In this document: piece by piece, positions 36,672 through 48,239 of the stretch | Layout of the letters: every line of letters begins with the position of its first letter | How positions within the stretch are numbered: the first letter of the stretch is position 1 | NCBI GenBank assembly: GCA_000697475.1 | Contig: JNEU01001110.1 | Span: forward strand, 1-64,000 | Reading direction: 5' to 3' | Origin: Lichtheimia corymbifera B2541 | Taxonomy: Eukaryota; Mucoromycota; Mucoromycetes; Mucorales; Lichtheimiaceae | DNA: 64,000 nucleotides | Translations under genes and position numbers: made by a program | Notes under the pieces: generated by a model | Told to the model about the DNA's origin: nothing | The model's database searches: none | Seen by the model: only the letters and a program-made list of their open reading frames with translations

Positions 36672-39600
36672 TTATTGGAACTTGGCACTATTCTTGCGCA
36701 CCCAAGCTTCGACTACAGCAGCATCCCGTTGAAGCCATTTGGCGTTCACCTTGGCGGATTCAAGTGCTTGTTGAAGAGGGCGTTCATATTCCTTGGTTTC
36801 CTTGTTGGCAAAGAAGGCTTCAATTTCTTCCAATCTTTCAAATGTAGTGAAACCACCAACGACAGAACGCACTGCAGAACCAAACAAGCTGAGAGATTTG
36901 GCAAACTTGGCATGAAGAGCGTCATAATTCTCCTTGAAGTATTCCCAGAAAAGATCACGAGCATCTGCATTGACACTCAACCTAAGGATGATGATGATGA
37001 TCAGCATACATCATTCATGCTAATGGATTTCTTTTCCACTGGATTCCCACTTTCTCCTTAATACACTTACGATCGGAAGACATAGATGGAATCTTGGCCA
37101 CGTACTTGCTTATCATCCATCGACATGTTGAGGTATCGCTTGATAAGATCAGGGCACTTGGCACCGCCGAGAGCATTCAGTGCAATCATGCGTTGATCCG
37201 TTGGGAGCTTCTCGTCCAAGTAGATCTTTTGAATGGCCTCCCACACCTTGGTTTCTTCTTGCTCATTCTCAGCCGTCAACAAAACAATGCCATAAACAGG
37301 ACCACGCATGTTTGGATGCAATGCGTCATTGCTACCATCAACAAACTTCCAGAAACGCTTCTTGGCTTCAGCAACAGTCTCAACATCATTGGATCGGCCA
37401 GCATTTGTCAATGCAAGAACACGTAGAATCGTTGTCAAGTAGTCCTCATTTTCGGCAAACTCCCAACCAAGTCGGTGAGCCACGGGAGCAAATAAGCTGC
37501 GACGCAATGCCTTGAGCGTGTTAACCACCTCCTCCGGTTGCTTGGCCCATACACCGAGAATGCCACTCAAATGAGCGCTCAATTGTGACCAAACGCTAAT
37601 AGACAAAAAGTGATGAATACATTGGCTGCATACTTTTTTGATCCACTTACAAGTATTCCTTTTCATTGGTGAATGCTTGAGCCAATTCCAAAAAGGCGTC
37701 TGTGGATTGCTCACCGCTCACACACAAGTTTCCAGAATCGGCAAGCAAGCCAACACGGTCGGCAGCGTTGGCAAGCATACCATCGGATCCCTTTTTGATC
37801 TCGTCACCCAATCTGCGGACAACTTCAATAGGATAATTGACACGGTAGACGGCTGTTTGTCCAGCATTCAACTTGAACAATCCACTCTCTGGCACAGTGA
37901 ACTTTTGGGACTTTTCGGTCAAGGTGTATGACTCGATCTTTTCAGGAGTGAGGATACCAAGAGGATTCCACCAGACAGTGCTATATTCCAATTGTCAATA
38001 ACCAACTTTAAATAATAGGGATGATTCACCTACGTGTCTTCCTTTGCTTCCAAATCACCGGTAGAGAGATAGCGAGATTGTGTAACTTCAATAGTGTTGT
38101 TGCCGAGCTCTTCAACCTTGAGCACAGGATACTTGAATAAAAGATAAAAGATGTTAGTCAGGGCATTTGGGACATGCTACTATACTTACGCCAACACGCT
38201 TAGTCCAGAGTTGCATGAATTGCGAAACATCTTGACCGGCTTCCTCACTCAATGCCTTCCACAAGTCTGAAGTAGATGCGTTGCCAAGTTTATGTCTGTG
38301 GAGATAACGACGAACGCCTGCAAGGAAAGTGTCGACACCGAGCCACGAGCTAAGCATGCGGATAACGCTTGCACCCTTGTAATAAGAGATGGCATCAAAG
38401 ATCTGGTGGATCTCTGCAGGGTCGTTGACTGCCACTTCAATGGGATGAGACGAACGCAATGCATCCAAGCTCAAAGCACGGGGCATATCTTCATTCACAA
38501 AGGAGGTCCAAATGTTCCATTGAGGGAAAATGTGATCGACAGCAAGCCAACCAACCCACGTAGCGAAACCTTCATTCAACCAAAGATGCTCCCACCACTC
38601 CATAGTGACCTAGACATCATAACAAAAGTGAGGCCAAGAACGAGAATGCCCTTTGTCATATCCTTACCAAGTTGCCGAACCATTGGTGGGCAAGTTCGTG
38701 ACACACAGTATAAGCGGTGCTCTTTTTGAAAACAATGGAGGATGATTTTTCATCGAAAAGAAGCTAATCCCATTGTGTTAATAAGCCTTGGACGCTAACA
38801 ATGATACCATTCTCATAATACTTACTGCAACGTTTCGGTAAGTGACAAGACCCCAGTTTTCCATTGCACCTAGTAATGAGAATCGTGTTGGCACATGTCT
38901 TGTTTTAGCTACACCATCCATCACTTACCAGCTTCAAAATCAGGAATGGCCACCATGTCAATCTTTGGCAAGGGATAAGGTTCGCCAAAGACATTAGCAA
39001 AGTACTCCAAAGCAGCAGTGGCGACATTCAAAGCATGACGACCTTGTTCTACGGAACCAGGCAAAGCATAGACACGCGTCTTGATGGGATGACCATTGTG
39101 TTCACCCGAGGTGTAAGCTTCAATGTATTCGAATGGACCCACGACAAAAGCGAGAAGATAGGTACTCATAGGAGGGGTGGTGGCATACTTGACTTCCTTG
39201 AGCTTTTGGTTGCTAGCACTTGCACCTTCAGTCTTGCCTTCGGTTTTGCCTTCAGTCTTGCCTTCGGTCTTGCCTTCAGTCTTTCCTGACAACTTTCCAG
39301 ATTCCAAATATGGTTTCTCCGAGGTCACATTCATGTTGGACAATGCAGTCAATTCAGATGGGACAACAAGTGTAACATCAAAAGTGGCCTTGAGAGCAGG
39401 CTATAACGGGGCAAGTAAGGGTCAACGTTTCATCGCTCCTTTTTTTTTCCACGCCACCCACAACAAACAATACTATACCTCATCCCAGCAAGGGAATGCA
39501 CGACGAGCATCAGTAGCTTCAAATTGTGTGGTTGCCAGATACCTATAGAAAGAGAATATAAGTATGCATGCATATACACACATCAGAAACAACACTTACT

Positions 39601-40137
39601 GGGTGTTACCCTGAGCATCCTTGTACGAAGAGCGATAAAAGCCAGCCATTTGGTCATTCAAGATGCCTTCAAACGAAATATCCAATACAGCCTTGGTGTT
39701 GGCAGGCACACCTTCTTCAAAAGTCAATGTTGCCAAATGCTTCTTTTCATCATAGTTGATCTCCTTGGCCTTTTGCCTACCCAATCATAGTGGCATATTA
39801 TAAGTAACCATGCATCCTCATACATCCCATATGCGTCAACAACGTACTTGGTCTCAGTCTTCAAACTAGCAGAGGATAAAGTAGCAGAGTGGATCTTGAT
39901 CTCATGCGTATTCAAGACAATCTTGGTGGTATCTTCCTTGACTTCAAGACTAAAGGCTGGTGTCAATGGTATATGCAAACCAAGACGCGCGTACAATAAG
40001 ACGACTTACTCAATCTTGACTTGACCATAAAAGACAAAGGTATTAAGATCAGGCTTGAGAGTCAAATCGTAATGAACAGGCTTGACATTGGTAGGAAGCA
40101 CTTGGCGTTCTCCGGATGGGGCAGCAGACTTGCACAT
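36672..40137 (-). CDS. AAP1: M1-family aminopeptidase (Aap1/puromycin-sensitive type)
   Basis: Zinc aminopeptidase trimming N-terminal residues from peptides, probably cytosolic since no signal peptide is seen. Twelve exons: 40137-40010, 39949-39848, 39776-39600, 39542-39479, 39400-38929, 38869-38826, 38763-38668, 38609-38190, 38131-38034, 37980-37651, 37595-37071, 36981-36672; 921 aa. The GAMEN exopeptidase motif is at about 315-319, HELAHQW (HExxH) at about 351-357, and the third zinc ligand is Glu at about 374 in 'WLNEGFATW'. A C-terminal ERAP1-like helical domain follows ('KRYLNMSMDDKQVRGQDSIY'). It carries an unusual five-fold KTEG tandem repeat at about 197-216, before the catalytic domain. 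The start 'MCKSAAPSGERQVLPTNVKP' resembles other Aap1 starts. Confidence 0.95.
39226..39292 (-). repeat. Coding minisatellite, five KTEG units
   Basis: A 12-bp unit (AAG-ACY-GAA-GGC on the coding strand) is repeated five times in exon 5 of the aminopeptidase. Third-position differences between units (ACT/ACC, AAG/AAA) show it is not a brand-new expansion. It adds a charged flexible loop between two blocks of the N-terminal beta domain. Confidence 0.85.
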
Positions 40138-40499
40138 TACTGTAGATCACATTCTTTTGTCAGCTTCGCGTTCACGTTGACGTGTTCTTAATAACGAGCC
40201 CTGTTCCCCTTCCTCCCAACACAAGCGTATAGCTCATTGAATAAAATGATAACAACACAGTACCTTTCTTACGTTTAGTATGTGAGTTGAAATAAAAGGA
40301 AGCAAAAGAAGACGTATGTGTGCGGGGGAAACTGTGGTCAACGAGGCATTTGAAAGGTTGCTGAGTTCTAGAATACCCAACTCACTGGATTGACCGTTTC
40401 AGGCAAGTTTTGCTCGATATGCAAGCGGGACTCAAAGCGTGCACTGTGTGTATTTAAGCGGGGCATATATGTCTACTGTATAAGGGAAGAGTGTCTTTT
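40138..40499. other. Intergenic aminopeptidase/NDUFV1 spacer
   Basis: 362 bp with the aminopeptidase promoter and the NDUFV1 3' flank. No further feature was recognised. Confidence 0.5.
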
Positions 40500-42468
40500 C
40501 TAAGCATGCAACTGTTGAGCTTTTTGCTGAGCTTCGAGCGAACGCTGGAATTGTGCCATACGATTCTCCAACTCGGGGCGGAAATGACGAATCAAACCTT
40601 GAACCTAAACAGACAGAACAGAATAAGTACCACTACACTATTGAAAAAGCAATTTTATCCTTACCGGCCATGCAGCAGCATCGCCCAAGGCACAAATAGT
40701 ATGTCCCTCAATTTGCTTTGTAAGCTCCCAGAGCTGATCAATCTCTTCAGGACGTCCTTGACCATCTTCAAAACGATCCATCATCATCTCGAGCCACTTT
40801 GTTCCTTCACGGCAGGGTGTGCATTGACCGCATGATTCATGACGATAAAACTTGGCAAATCGAGAAATGGCACGAACAATATCAGTGGACTTGTCCATGA
40901 CAATGACAGCTATAATGTGTAACCATCAATATCCCATGTCATATTCCGAACTGTGCACAATAGGTAGTACTTACCAGCTATAAGAGACAAGCATAAAACA
41001 CCATACGTTCATTGATGAGTAGACCATTCACATTCCTTTGCGCATTTCTGTTACCTACCAGTACCAAGACCTGATGTGACATCACGAAGGGCATCAAAGT
41101 CCATTCTACACAAAAGCAAAGTAAATATATATATACGACGATAATAAAGAGTTGCTCCACTCACAAGACATCGTCACAAATATGCTTGGGTAAAACTGGA
41201 ACTGAGCAACCACCAGGAACAATACCAAGAAGATTATCCCATCCGCCTCGAACACCACCACAGTGCTTTTCAATCAACTCGCGCAAGGGAATTGACATTT
41301 CTTCCTCCACAGTGCATGGGTTGTTGACGTGACCTGAGATACAGAAAAGCTTGGTACCTTGATTACGGGCACGACCAAAGCTAGCAAACCATTTTCCACC
41401 ACTATCAAGAAAAAAAGGTTAGTTACTGGAGATGAGCATGATCATCTGCAAATGCTTTCATACCGTCTCAAAATAGTGGGAGCAACAGCCACAGTTTCAA
41501 CGTTGGTGACAGTCGAAGGACAACCAAAGAGACCGACATCAGCAGGGAAGGGTGGTTTCAATCTGGGTTTGCCTTGCTTGCCTTCGATGGATTCAATAAG
41601 CGAGGTTTCCTCACCACAAATGTAAGCACCAGCACCGCGGTGAATGTAAACGTCGAAATCATAACCAGAACCACAGGCATTCTTGCCGATTAAACCAGCT
41701 TCATATGCCTCGTTAATAGCTTCTTGAAGATGCGATGCTTCTTGATAGAATTCACCACGGATATAGATATAAGCTACAATAAAAAGTGAGCCAAGCATCC
41801 ATACCTCGCTTTACACACGTACATACCAGCATTGGCCTTCATGGCAACACCAGCAAGTAAACATCCTTCAATGAGCTTATGTGGATCACCTCGCATAATC
41901 TCGCGATCTTTGCATGTACCGGGTTCACCTTCATCAGCGTTGACAACCAAGTAGCGTGGGCTAGATAGGAAGATGAGTTTGACATGTCTTTGTGTCACGT
42001 GTAGCATTATTTACCGTCCATCCAATGGTTTGTTCATAAAGCTCCACTTTAAGCCTGTAGGAAAACCGGCACCACCACGACCACGAAGACCGGATTGCTT
42101 CATTTCATCCAAGATCCATTCATGACCCTTGAGAACAAGTTCTTTGGTCTTGTACCAGTCTCCACGCTTCAAGGCACCTTTCAATCGATAGTCGTGACGG
42201 AGGTACAAGTTGGTGAAAATACGATCCTCATCAGACAAGCTGCCAAATGTCGTCTTGCCAGTGATTGGGTTGGCGTTGGGATCGGGTGTGCTGGTGCTGG
42301 CATAGGTGCGTGCCATGGTGGCAGGAACAGCACGCATGTTGCGAGCAACTGGGGTGGCTGCTGCTGCTGTTGGTGGTGGTGACGATGGTCATGTTAGCGT
42401 GTTTTCTTTTCCTCGTTTCTACGCGCAATTGCTTTCTAACCTCGTCGAACAATGGACTGTCGAAGCAT
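40500..42468 (-). CDS. NDUFV1: NADH:ubiquinone oxidoreductase 51-kDa subunit (complex I)
   Basis: Carries the NADH site, FMN and a 4Fe-4S cluster at the tip of complex I, on the matrix side of the inner mitochondrial membrane. Nine exons: 42468-42441, 42357-42015, 41960-41827, 41773-41464, 41401-41165, 41105-41059, 40977-40975, 40909-40665, 40604-40500; 483 aa. Residues 1-30 form an Arg-rich presequence. The NADH/FMN loop '[13 protein letters not shown]' is at about 102-114, followed by '[16 protein letters not shown]' and '[15 protein letters not shown]'. Cluster ligands are Cys394, 397 and 400 ('[10 protein letters not shown]') and Cys440. Exon 7 is only 3 nt (CTG); including it gives the conserved 'GTAAVIVMD', skipping it gives GTAVIVMD. 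The gene is divergent from a possible microprotein. Confidence 0.95.
40975..40977 (-). other. 3-nt microexon (CTG) in NDUFV1
   Basis: On the minus strand the sequence reads TCTCTTATAG|CTG|GTAAGTAC. A strong acceptor with a pyrimidine tract is followed three bases later by a perfect donor. The introns on either side are 81 and 65 nt. Neither intron alone can be kept, because stops occur in frame. Confidence 0.65.
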
Positions 42469-42795
42469 TATAAAAGAAAAAAAGAGTAGGGGGTGGTGGC
42501 CGATCAGCTATTGACGGAAGAGCGATAATATACCTTTGTTTTGCCTCTCTTGTCACCAAATTGACCTGACGTCAGTTTCGGCGTTTCTAATGCATCCTCT
42601 GCTTTCATGTACCTGGAATTAATAATCATCTTGTAGTAGCTTATCATTGATCTTTTCAAGTAATAAAAAACAAAGTGATTGATGCTAGCTGATAAATGAA
42701 TAGTTGCCTTGGTTCATGCATTATTAAAGGGTCTACTAGATATGATTATTGTTCTCCACACGAATATAAACAAGAACCTTCTCCATCATCAAACA

Positions 42796-42927
42796 ATGAC
42801 ACCAATCTACTATGCCACAACCCCTTTGTTGTTGTTGTTGGGCTCATATCTAATTGGGGCTGTATCTGCATATATGATGTATGGGCATTCGAGTAATATT
42901 GAAAGCAGCAATTACATGGAAATATGA
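42796..42927 (+). CDS. Possible 43-aa single-pass membrane protein
   Basis: ATG-to-stop frame: a short polar start, one clear hydrophobic helix (about residues 8-29, including 'PLLLLLGSYLIGAVSAYMM') and a polar tail. The start context (AAACAATG) is good. It is divergent from NDUFV1, 327 bp between starts, which would suit a small mitochondrial inner-membrane protein. I cannot match it to any named respiratory subunit, so that is only a guess. Confidence 0.3.
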   Translation: MTPIYYATTPLLLLLGSYLIGAVSAYMMYGHSSNIESSNYMEI

Positions 42928-44689
42928 CACACCACCTGAACTTTTATAAAGATGCATTTGATACAAAGTAGATATGTGAATGTCGGATTGGATCATTGAG
43001 CTAAGAACAAGTCATTCTTTGAGAATGTTTGTGCGGGTGAGTTCGTTTCAAAAGTCGTTGGTGCATACCTTCATCGATGCACACACGTAAATGTTTTCGA
43101 CCACTACATATGTACACACCCGTTCGCCCTAGAGGTACCTACCTTGACAAGCGGATGGCTTATAAGGAAGATCACAAGCTTCATCTGACAAATGAAGGTC
43201 TCTTTTTTTGAACGGCTGCATGGTTTGTTTTGGGGTATGACTAGCCAACTCCTCGTTTTATGCTCAAGGGAAAATGGAAAGATGTATCGATTCTGCTCCT
43301 ACGTGTCTTACAAGACCCGACCCAGCTTGACGCAGCTAAAGTGGTTTACAACTACCACATGAGAGAGGCAGGTGGCTTTATTCGAAACAATTTATACGCG
43401 TCTACTCATCATTGGAGATTTGTGAGTAGTATTGAGCGTCAGCAAAGCTGCACCTATGCAAAATATTTGATGCAAAGGCCCATGTGAAAGAGGCTTTAGT
43501 TTCGATAGCAGATAAACAATTATGGGTTTGACACAGCCAACTCATACAACTGGGACCGTGAAAAGAACATTGTAAAAGATGTGGTCATGCAGCTTGCATA
43601 AACAAGGAGTTTGCAATTGTTCCTTCTTTTTGCCCTCGTGATCGATTGAGAATCTCAGCAAATGTATGTATGCATCACGTCTTTAATCCTATGCGTGTGA
43701 ATAGTGTCAGGTCGTTGTTGATGAATGACACTTACAAGCTGCTGCGGCATTCGTTTTTATTTCACATGAAAAAACCACGATGGTGATCATAGCATCCGTT
43801 TTACCCAGTTGACGCAGCGGTGTAAAATTGAGCTATGGATGGATGCAAGGGGGTGGATATCTATTGCTTTGGGCACGGACTCTTTCTTGCATGAAAAAAG
43901 TACTGTACATGGACCTTGATCTCTCTGCTGATCACTATGGCGAGCGAAAAGGTTCACGGGGGTAATATGTGTATTGATGACACTTCAATTTTACCCATGG
44001 CCGACCATTGCACATTATATGTCAGGGCTATCAGCTGCTAACGTCGTCTGATGGAATACGAGACATCGGCTCGGAATCAAATGTTGATGGCATTATAACC
44101 AAATCGGTCTATTATGCCAGATGGGCTCAAAACACGTGTACTCGTCTCTGTTACTCAGCACACATTCGTACAAAAACAATCAACAAGTTGTATGACACAT
44201 GTCGCGATGCTATGCAGGATTGCTTTTCCATGTCCTCAAAAGTGTCAATGGTCCCGAGGTCATGTTTTGGACCCTGATTGACACATTTACTGCGTAGATG
44301 GAAAGAAACTTGTTCTATCAATGCCCTCTTCTTGCTGACGACCTGGTTAGTTGACATGCCAATGGATACACCGGCCAAAATTTAATCCATAATGCATACG
44401 TGTGTAGGCTGCTTGTTCTTCTTCCACCAGTTTCAAGACGCTATATAATTATACAAGTGGGAACGTTTCATGAGCAGGTTACCACGAATTGATTACGAGT
44501 CACTCACTGTCAGGAGAACCTTAATTCCTGATGGCCGGGATGCCTAATGTTGATGCTGTCAACCCAGCACCATTAACTTGCTTGAAAATGTCACGAGGTT
44601 AATGACCGTTCACAGTACAAAGGCACGAAGAAAGGGAGAAAATGTGTGTGGAAGCGAGATGCGAAAAACCTTATCTGTGTTTAGAGTAG

Positions 44690-44712
44690 ATGTATGTATG
44701 TATGTATGTATG
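44690..44712 (+). repeat. TATG tetranucleotide microsatellite
   Basis: About five tandem TATG units in the intergenic region before the WWE-domain gene. Confidence 0.8.
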
Positions 44713-45033
44713 ATCTTTCCACAATAATATGCTCCATTTTTGATTTGTTTGTTGTTGTTGTTGGGGTTTCGGGGGAAAGGCTGCAGCTAAGGAGCGAAGA
44801 ACCGGGCACGAACTTACTCTTCTTTGCTTGACTATTCACGAACAACGGGAGGATATGCTACTTTTTGATTCCTTAGAGTGACCCAGACGATCGTCGCACC
44901 AATGAAATACCTTACAGATGATCAGCTCAATCCACCGACCCTGTCATGGTGATTACAAATGCCAGCTTTTTTAAAGGCGTCAAGACATTCAGGGTCGTTT
45001 TGGATCGCTGATCTCTTTGTCCCCTCCAAAATT

Positions 45034-45858
45034 ATGAGCAATTTGACCACCACAACTACTGGTACTAGTAACCGCCTTACGACTTCTTGTCCCCAAAAGC
45101 ATCAAAAGCCAAGGGTGATTTGGGGATTCATGTTGGAAAATACATACTTCACCGAGTTTGATCTTCCCAACCATCGTATCATTGAAGAGGCTTACCAGCA
45201 ACGTAAAACGCGCCAAACCAGCCATTACATTAATATTCGAGATTCACATTTACCTGTTCAAGCTCGGGTTTACTTTGGTGTTGCACAAGTGCATTTGCGA
45301 ATGCCTGGTACGCGTTATTATGTCAAGCGTCGCATTGTCCCACCTTCTCCACCCAAACATTATCAAAACCAACCACAACCCAATTGGTCTTCTTCTTCCT
45401 CCTCTTCTTCTTCTTCGACACCCATGGTGACGCATCAGCAGCAAACACCCGTTTGGTCGTCTTCTTCTTCTTCATCATCCACCACTGTAACAACGATTAC
45501 CTCCGACAACATGATGGCGATCCCTCATCATCATCATCATCATTACCAAGCACAAAGCTCTTATCTACCCACGCCAAGTACAAGCTTTGCCGTGAATCAG
45601 CAACAACAGCAGCAATGTGGTGATTTTGGATTTTACGATTGGATGACAGCAGCAACCCCACAAAGTATGATGCTCGATCACATGACCATGACCAAACATG
45701 TTCCATGGCAACAAGCCCCTATCGTGGATACATCAAGTTTTGAGCCCCATCTTAATGAAAACGATACACTGGCACCTCAGTTTCCTTGGATGTCTGGTGA
45801 TGATTTTAATACTTTTGGAGACATGTCATTCCTCTCAACACCCTCTGTCCCCTTCTAA
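45034..45858 (+). CDS. WWE-domain-like protein with Ser- and His-rich tail
   Basis: Single-exon protein of 274 aa from the ATG at 45034; an in-frame ATG at 44959 would add 25 residues. Residues about 25-105 resemble a WWE domain: 'VIWGFMLENTYFTEFD', then 'RIIEEAYQQRK' (the conserved I-E-x-A-Y), then 'YINIRDSHLPVQARVYFGVA' and 'MPGTRYYVKRRI' (the R-x-V-R-R end). WWE domains bind (iso-)ADP-ribose or mediate ubiquitin-ligase interactions, usually fused to a RING, HECT or PARP domain. None is visible here. The rest is low complexity: two Ser runs, His runs and Gln runs, with an acidic end. Family assignment is by pattern, with moderate confidence. Confidence 0.7.
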   Translation: MSNLTTTTTGTSNRLTTSCPQKHQKPRVIWGFMLENTYFTEFDLPNHRIIEEAYQQRKTRQTSHYINIRDSHLPVQARVYFGVAQVHLRMPGTRYYVKRRIVPPSPPKHYQNQPQPNWSSSSSSSSSSTPMVTHQQQTPVWSSSSSSSSTTVTTITSDNMMAIPHHHHHHYQAQSSYLPTPSTSFAVNQQQQQQCGDFGFYDWMTAATPQSMMLDHMTMTKHVPWQQAPIVDTSSFEPHLNENDTLAPQFPWMSGDDFNTFGDMSFLSTPSVPF

Positions 45859-46315
45859 GTGTATAGCTACACCGCCATCTCCTTTATATGAGTCCTTCCA
45901 CTTTTTTCCATTGATACGTCGTAGTCTAGTATTTTCCTATTGCAAAGTCATGCCTATACTGCTAAAAGACACCATTTTTCCCAAGCTTCTTTAATAGTAT
46001 TTTTTATCTATTGGCATTCTCTTTAATATTTTGTTGATCAAGACACAATGTTTATGTATAAAGCTTTTTCTTTCCCGATGAATGTACCCGGAACTCGGTT
46101 ATGTGTCACGAGCTGAACTTTGTGGAACGTCAATGCGATGTGCACGGGCCCGAAAACATGTTTCCAAATTAAAGAGATGTACCAAATGCGTATTGTGTAT
46201 ATTTGTGTGCATGTATATGTGCGCGTGTGTTCGTGTGTTATAGGTCTAGAATACGAAATGCGGAGGAAGTGATGGTGATAAGTGGAGAGGGAGGGGGGGA
46301 AAGAAAACTCTATAT
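45859..46315. other. Convergent 3' region WWE/threonine synthase
   Basis: 457 bp between convergent stops, T-rich on the left and with GT repeats near 46197-46240. No gene was seen. Confidence 0.5.
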
Positions 46316-48040
46316 CTAGAATTGGATACCTTCAGTACGCAATTCACGCTCGATCACGTCCATGATAAGTTGTGGATCAGCACGTTCAACAGCGACCACC
46401 TTGCGTTCCTTGTCTAATAAACCAATGAACTCCTTGGGCAAGACATCCTTTTGAAAGTTGAAGCCTTCAACAGGCTTGAGAGCGGTTTCCACAGCATCCG
46501 AAAACTTGGCGGGATGAGCAGTAGCAAGGCAAATCATGACATGGTTGCCCTTGGGGTATGCGGTCAATTGATGTTGCTCACTGAGACGATCGGCAGCAGT
46601 AACACCAACGGATGTATGGGGATCGAGGACGTACTTGGCTTGGTTGGCAGCATCAGCGGGTTCATAGTATTGACGAATGGTCGACAAGGTTTGTTCATCC
46701 GTCACATTGGCTGAATCGAAGATCTTGCGTGCAGATGCAACGGCTTGATCGCTGACACGGAAACTTCCTTGATCCTTGAGTTGTTGCATCCATCCAGCTA
46801 CAGTGCGTCCAGCAGCATCCGATGCAGTGGCATCATCACCTTGTTCAAATTCACGGGCAAGATACCATAACAATCGCTCAAAGTTGGATGACACCAAGAT
46901 ATCCATGGCAGGTGATAACGTTTCCTTGACATTGCCATCAGCACCCGTCTGCTTCTCATAAGCATTGCTCTCAAAGAATCGGTACAAAATGTCGTTTTCA
47001 TTGGTAGCAACAACAAGCTTGTTGGCAGGCAATCCCATACGATATGCAAAGTAACCGGCCAAAATATCACCAAAGTTGCCGGTGGGAACCGAAAAGTTGA
47101 TCTTGATGGCATCAGCTTCAGGTGAGGCAGGATCAATGTTGAGTGAACGCAAGAACAAAAAGTAGGCTTGGAAGTAGTAAACGGTTTGTGCAAGAATACG
47201 AGCCCAGTTGATCGAGTTGACAGCACCAAGATGATGGCGATCATTGAATTCCTTATTGCCAAAGAGAGTCTTGACCATATCCTACCATATCCATCATATT
47301 AGATGAGAAAGGTGATATTCAATGATATAATCCATTCCCTACCTGACAATCATCAAAGGTACCCTGGACAGAGAGATTATGCACATTGTTGTCCAATACA
47401 GTGGTCATCTGAGCTTCTTGGATAGGACTGACACGGCCGTGAGGATGAAGGATGAATACAGAGACATTCTTCTTATTGCGAAGACCATAGATAGCAGCAC
47501 TAATGAAGGACATATATTGATGAGTCTACTTGATCTCTCTCTCTCACTCTCACATACACATGCATGAATTGCTTACCTGCCAGTATCACCCGATGTAGCA
47601 CCTACAACGGTCAAACGATGCACCTTGCCTGATGTATCGGTACGGTTGCGACGCTCCAAAAAGTATTCAAACAAGTTGCCAACAAACTGAAGAGCCACAT
47701 CCTTAAAGGCAAACGTAGGACCATGGAAAAGTTCAAGGACGTAAAGACCATCACGGATCTTTTGCAAAGGGGTAACGTCCTGTTCGCGGAAGGTTGCATA
47801 CGATCGCTCCACCAAAGCCTTCAAATCGGCGCGAGGGATTTCGGACTCGTCGATATACAAGCTCAAGATCTCGACAGCGAGCTCTTGATAAGAAAGTTTG
47901 GCCCAAGCTTGACGCCAGTTGGCAGGGATTTGAGGAATGTGTTGAGGAATGAAAAGACCGCCATCAGGCGAGAGACCAGCCATGACAGCTTCTTCAAAGG
48001 AATAATCCTTGACTTGTCCACGAGTCGATCGGTACTTCAT
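46316..48040 (-). CDS. THR4: Threonine synthase
   Basis: PLP enzyme converting O-phosphohomoserine to threonine, the last step of threonine synthesis. Three exons: 48040-47577, 47499-47343, 47281-46316; 528 aa, typical of the fungal type. The start 'MKYRSTRGQVKDYSFEEAVM' and 'GLSPDGGLFIP' are family marks. The PLP lysine is Lys113 in 'HGPTFAFKDVALQFVGN'. The 'GATSGDTG|SAAIYGLR' phosphate-binding stretch is split by the first intron, and 'ILHPHGRVSPIQEAQMTT' follows. 'SINWARILAQTVYYF' and 'NFGDILAGYFAYRMGLP' complete the fold. No presequence is seen, so it is probably cytosolic. Confidence 0.97.
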
Positions 48041-48239
48041 TGTTGTTGCTGAGAGAGAGAGGGAGAGAGAGAAAAGAGAAAGGTTGGATAGAAGGAGACT
48101 GAAACTTTTTTGGGTCGCTGCTTGATTCTGTCAACAGATCGATAAAGAATGAGTCATTTTGATTCGTCCACAGACCAAGTGTCAAATCAAATGCAATGGT
48201 ATTTCAATGATGGTTGCTTTTATTGATGGTACATGGATC

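Larger units (their letters stand above)
42469..45033. other. Long intergenic region, mostly unexplained
   Basis: About 2.5 kb between the NDUFV1 start and the WWE gene. Apart from a possible 43-aa membrane peptide (42796-42927) it holds only short frames. The frames at 43260-43487 (+), 44008-44277 (+) and 44151-44378 (-) look protein-like in composition but have no motif I know. They may be remnants of a decayed gene or element. A TATG tandem repeat is at about 44690-44712. Confidence 0.45.
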
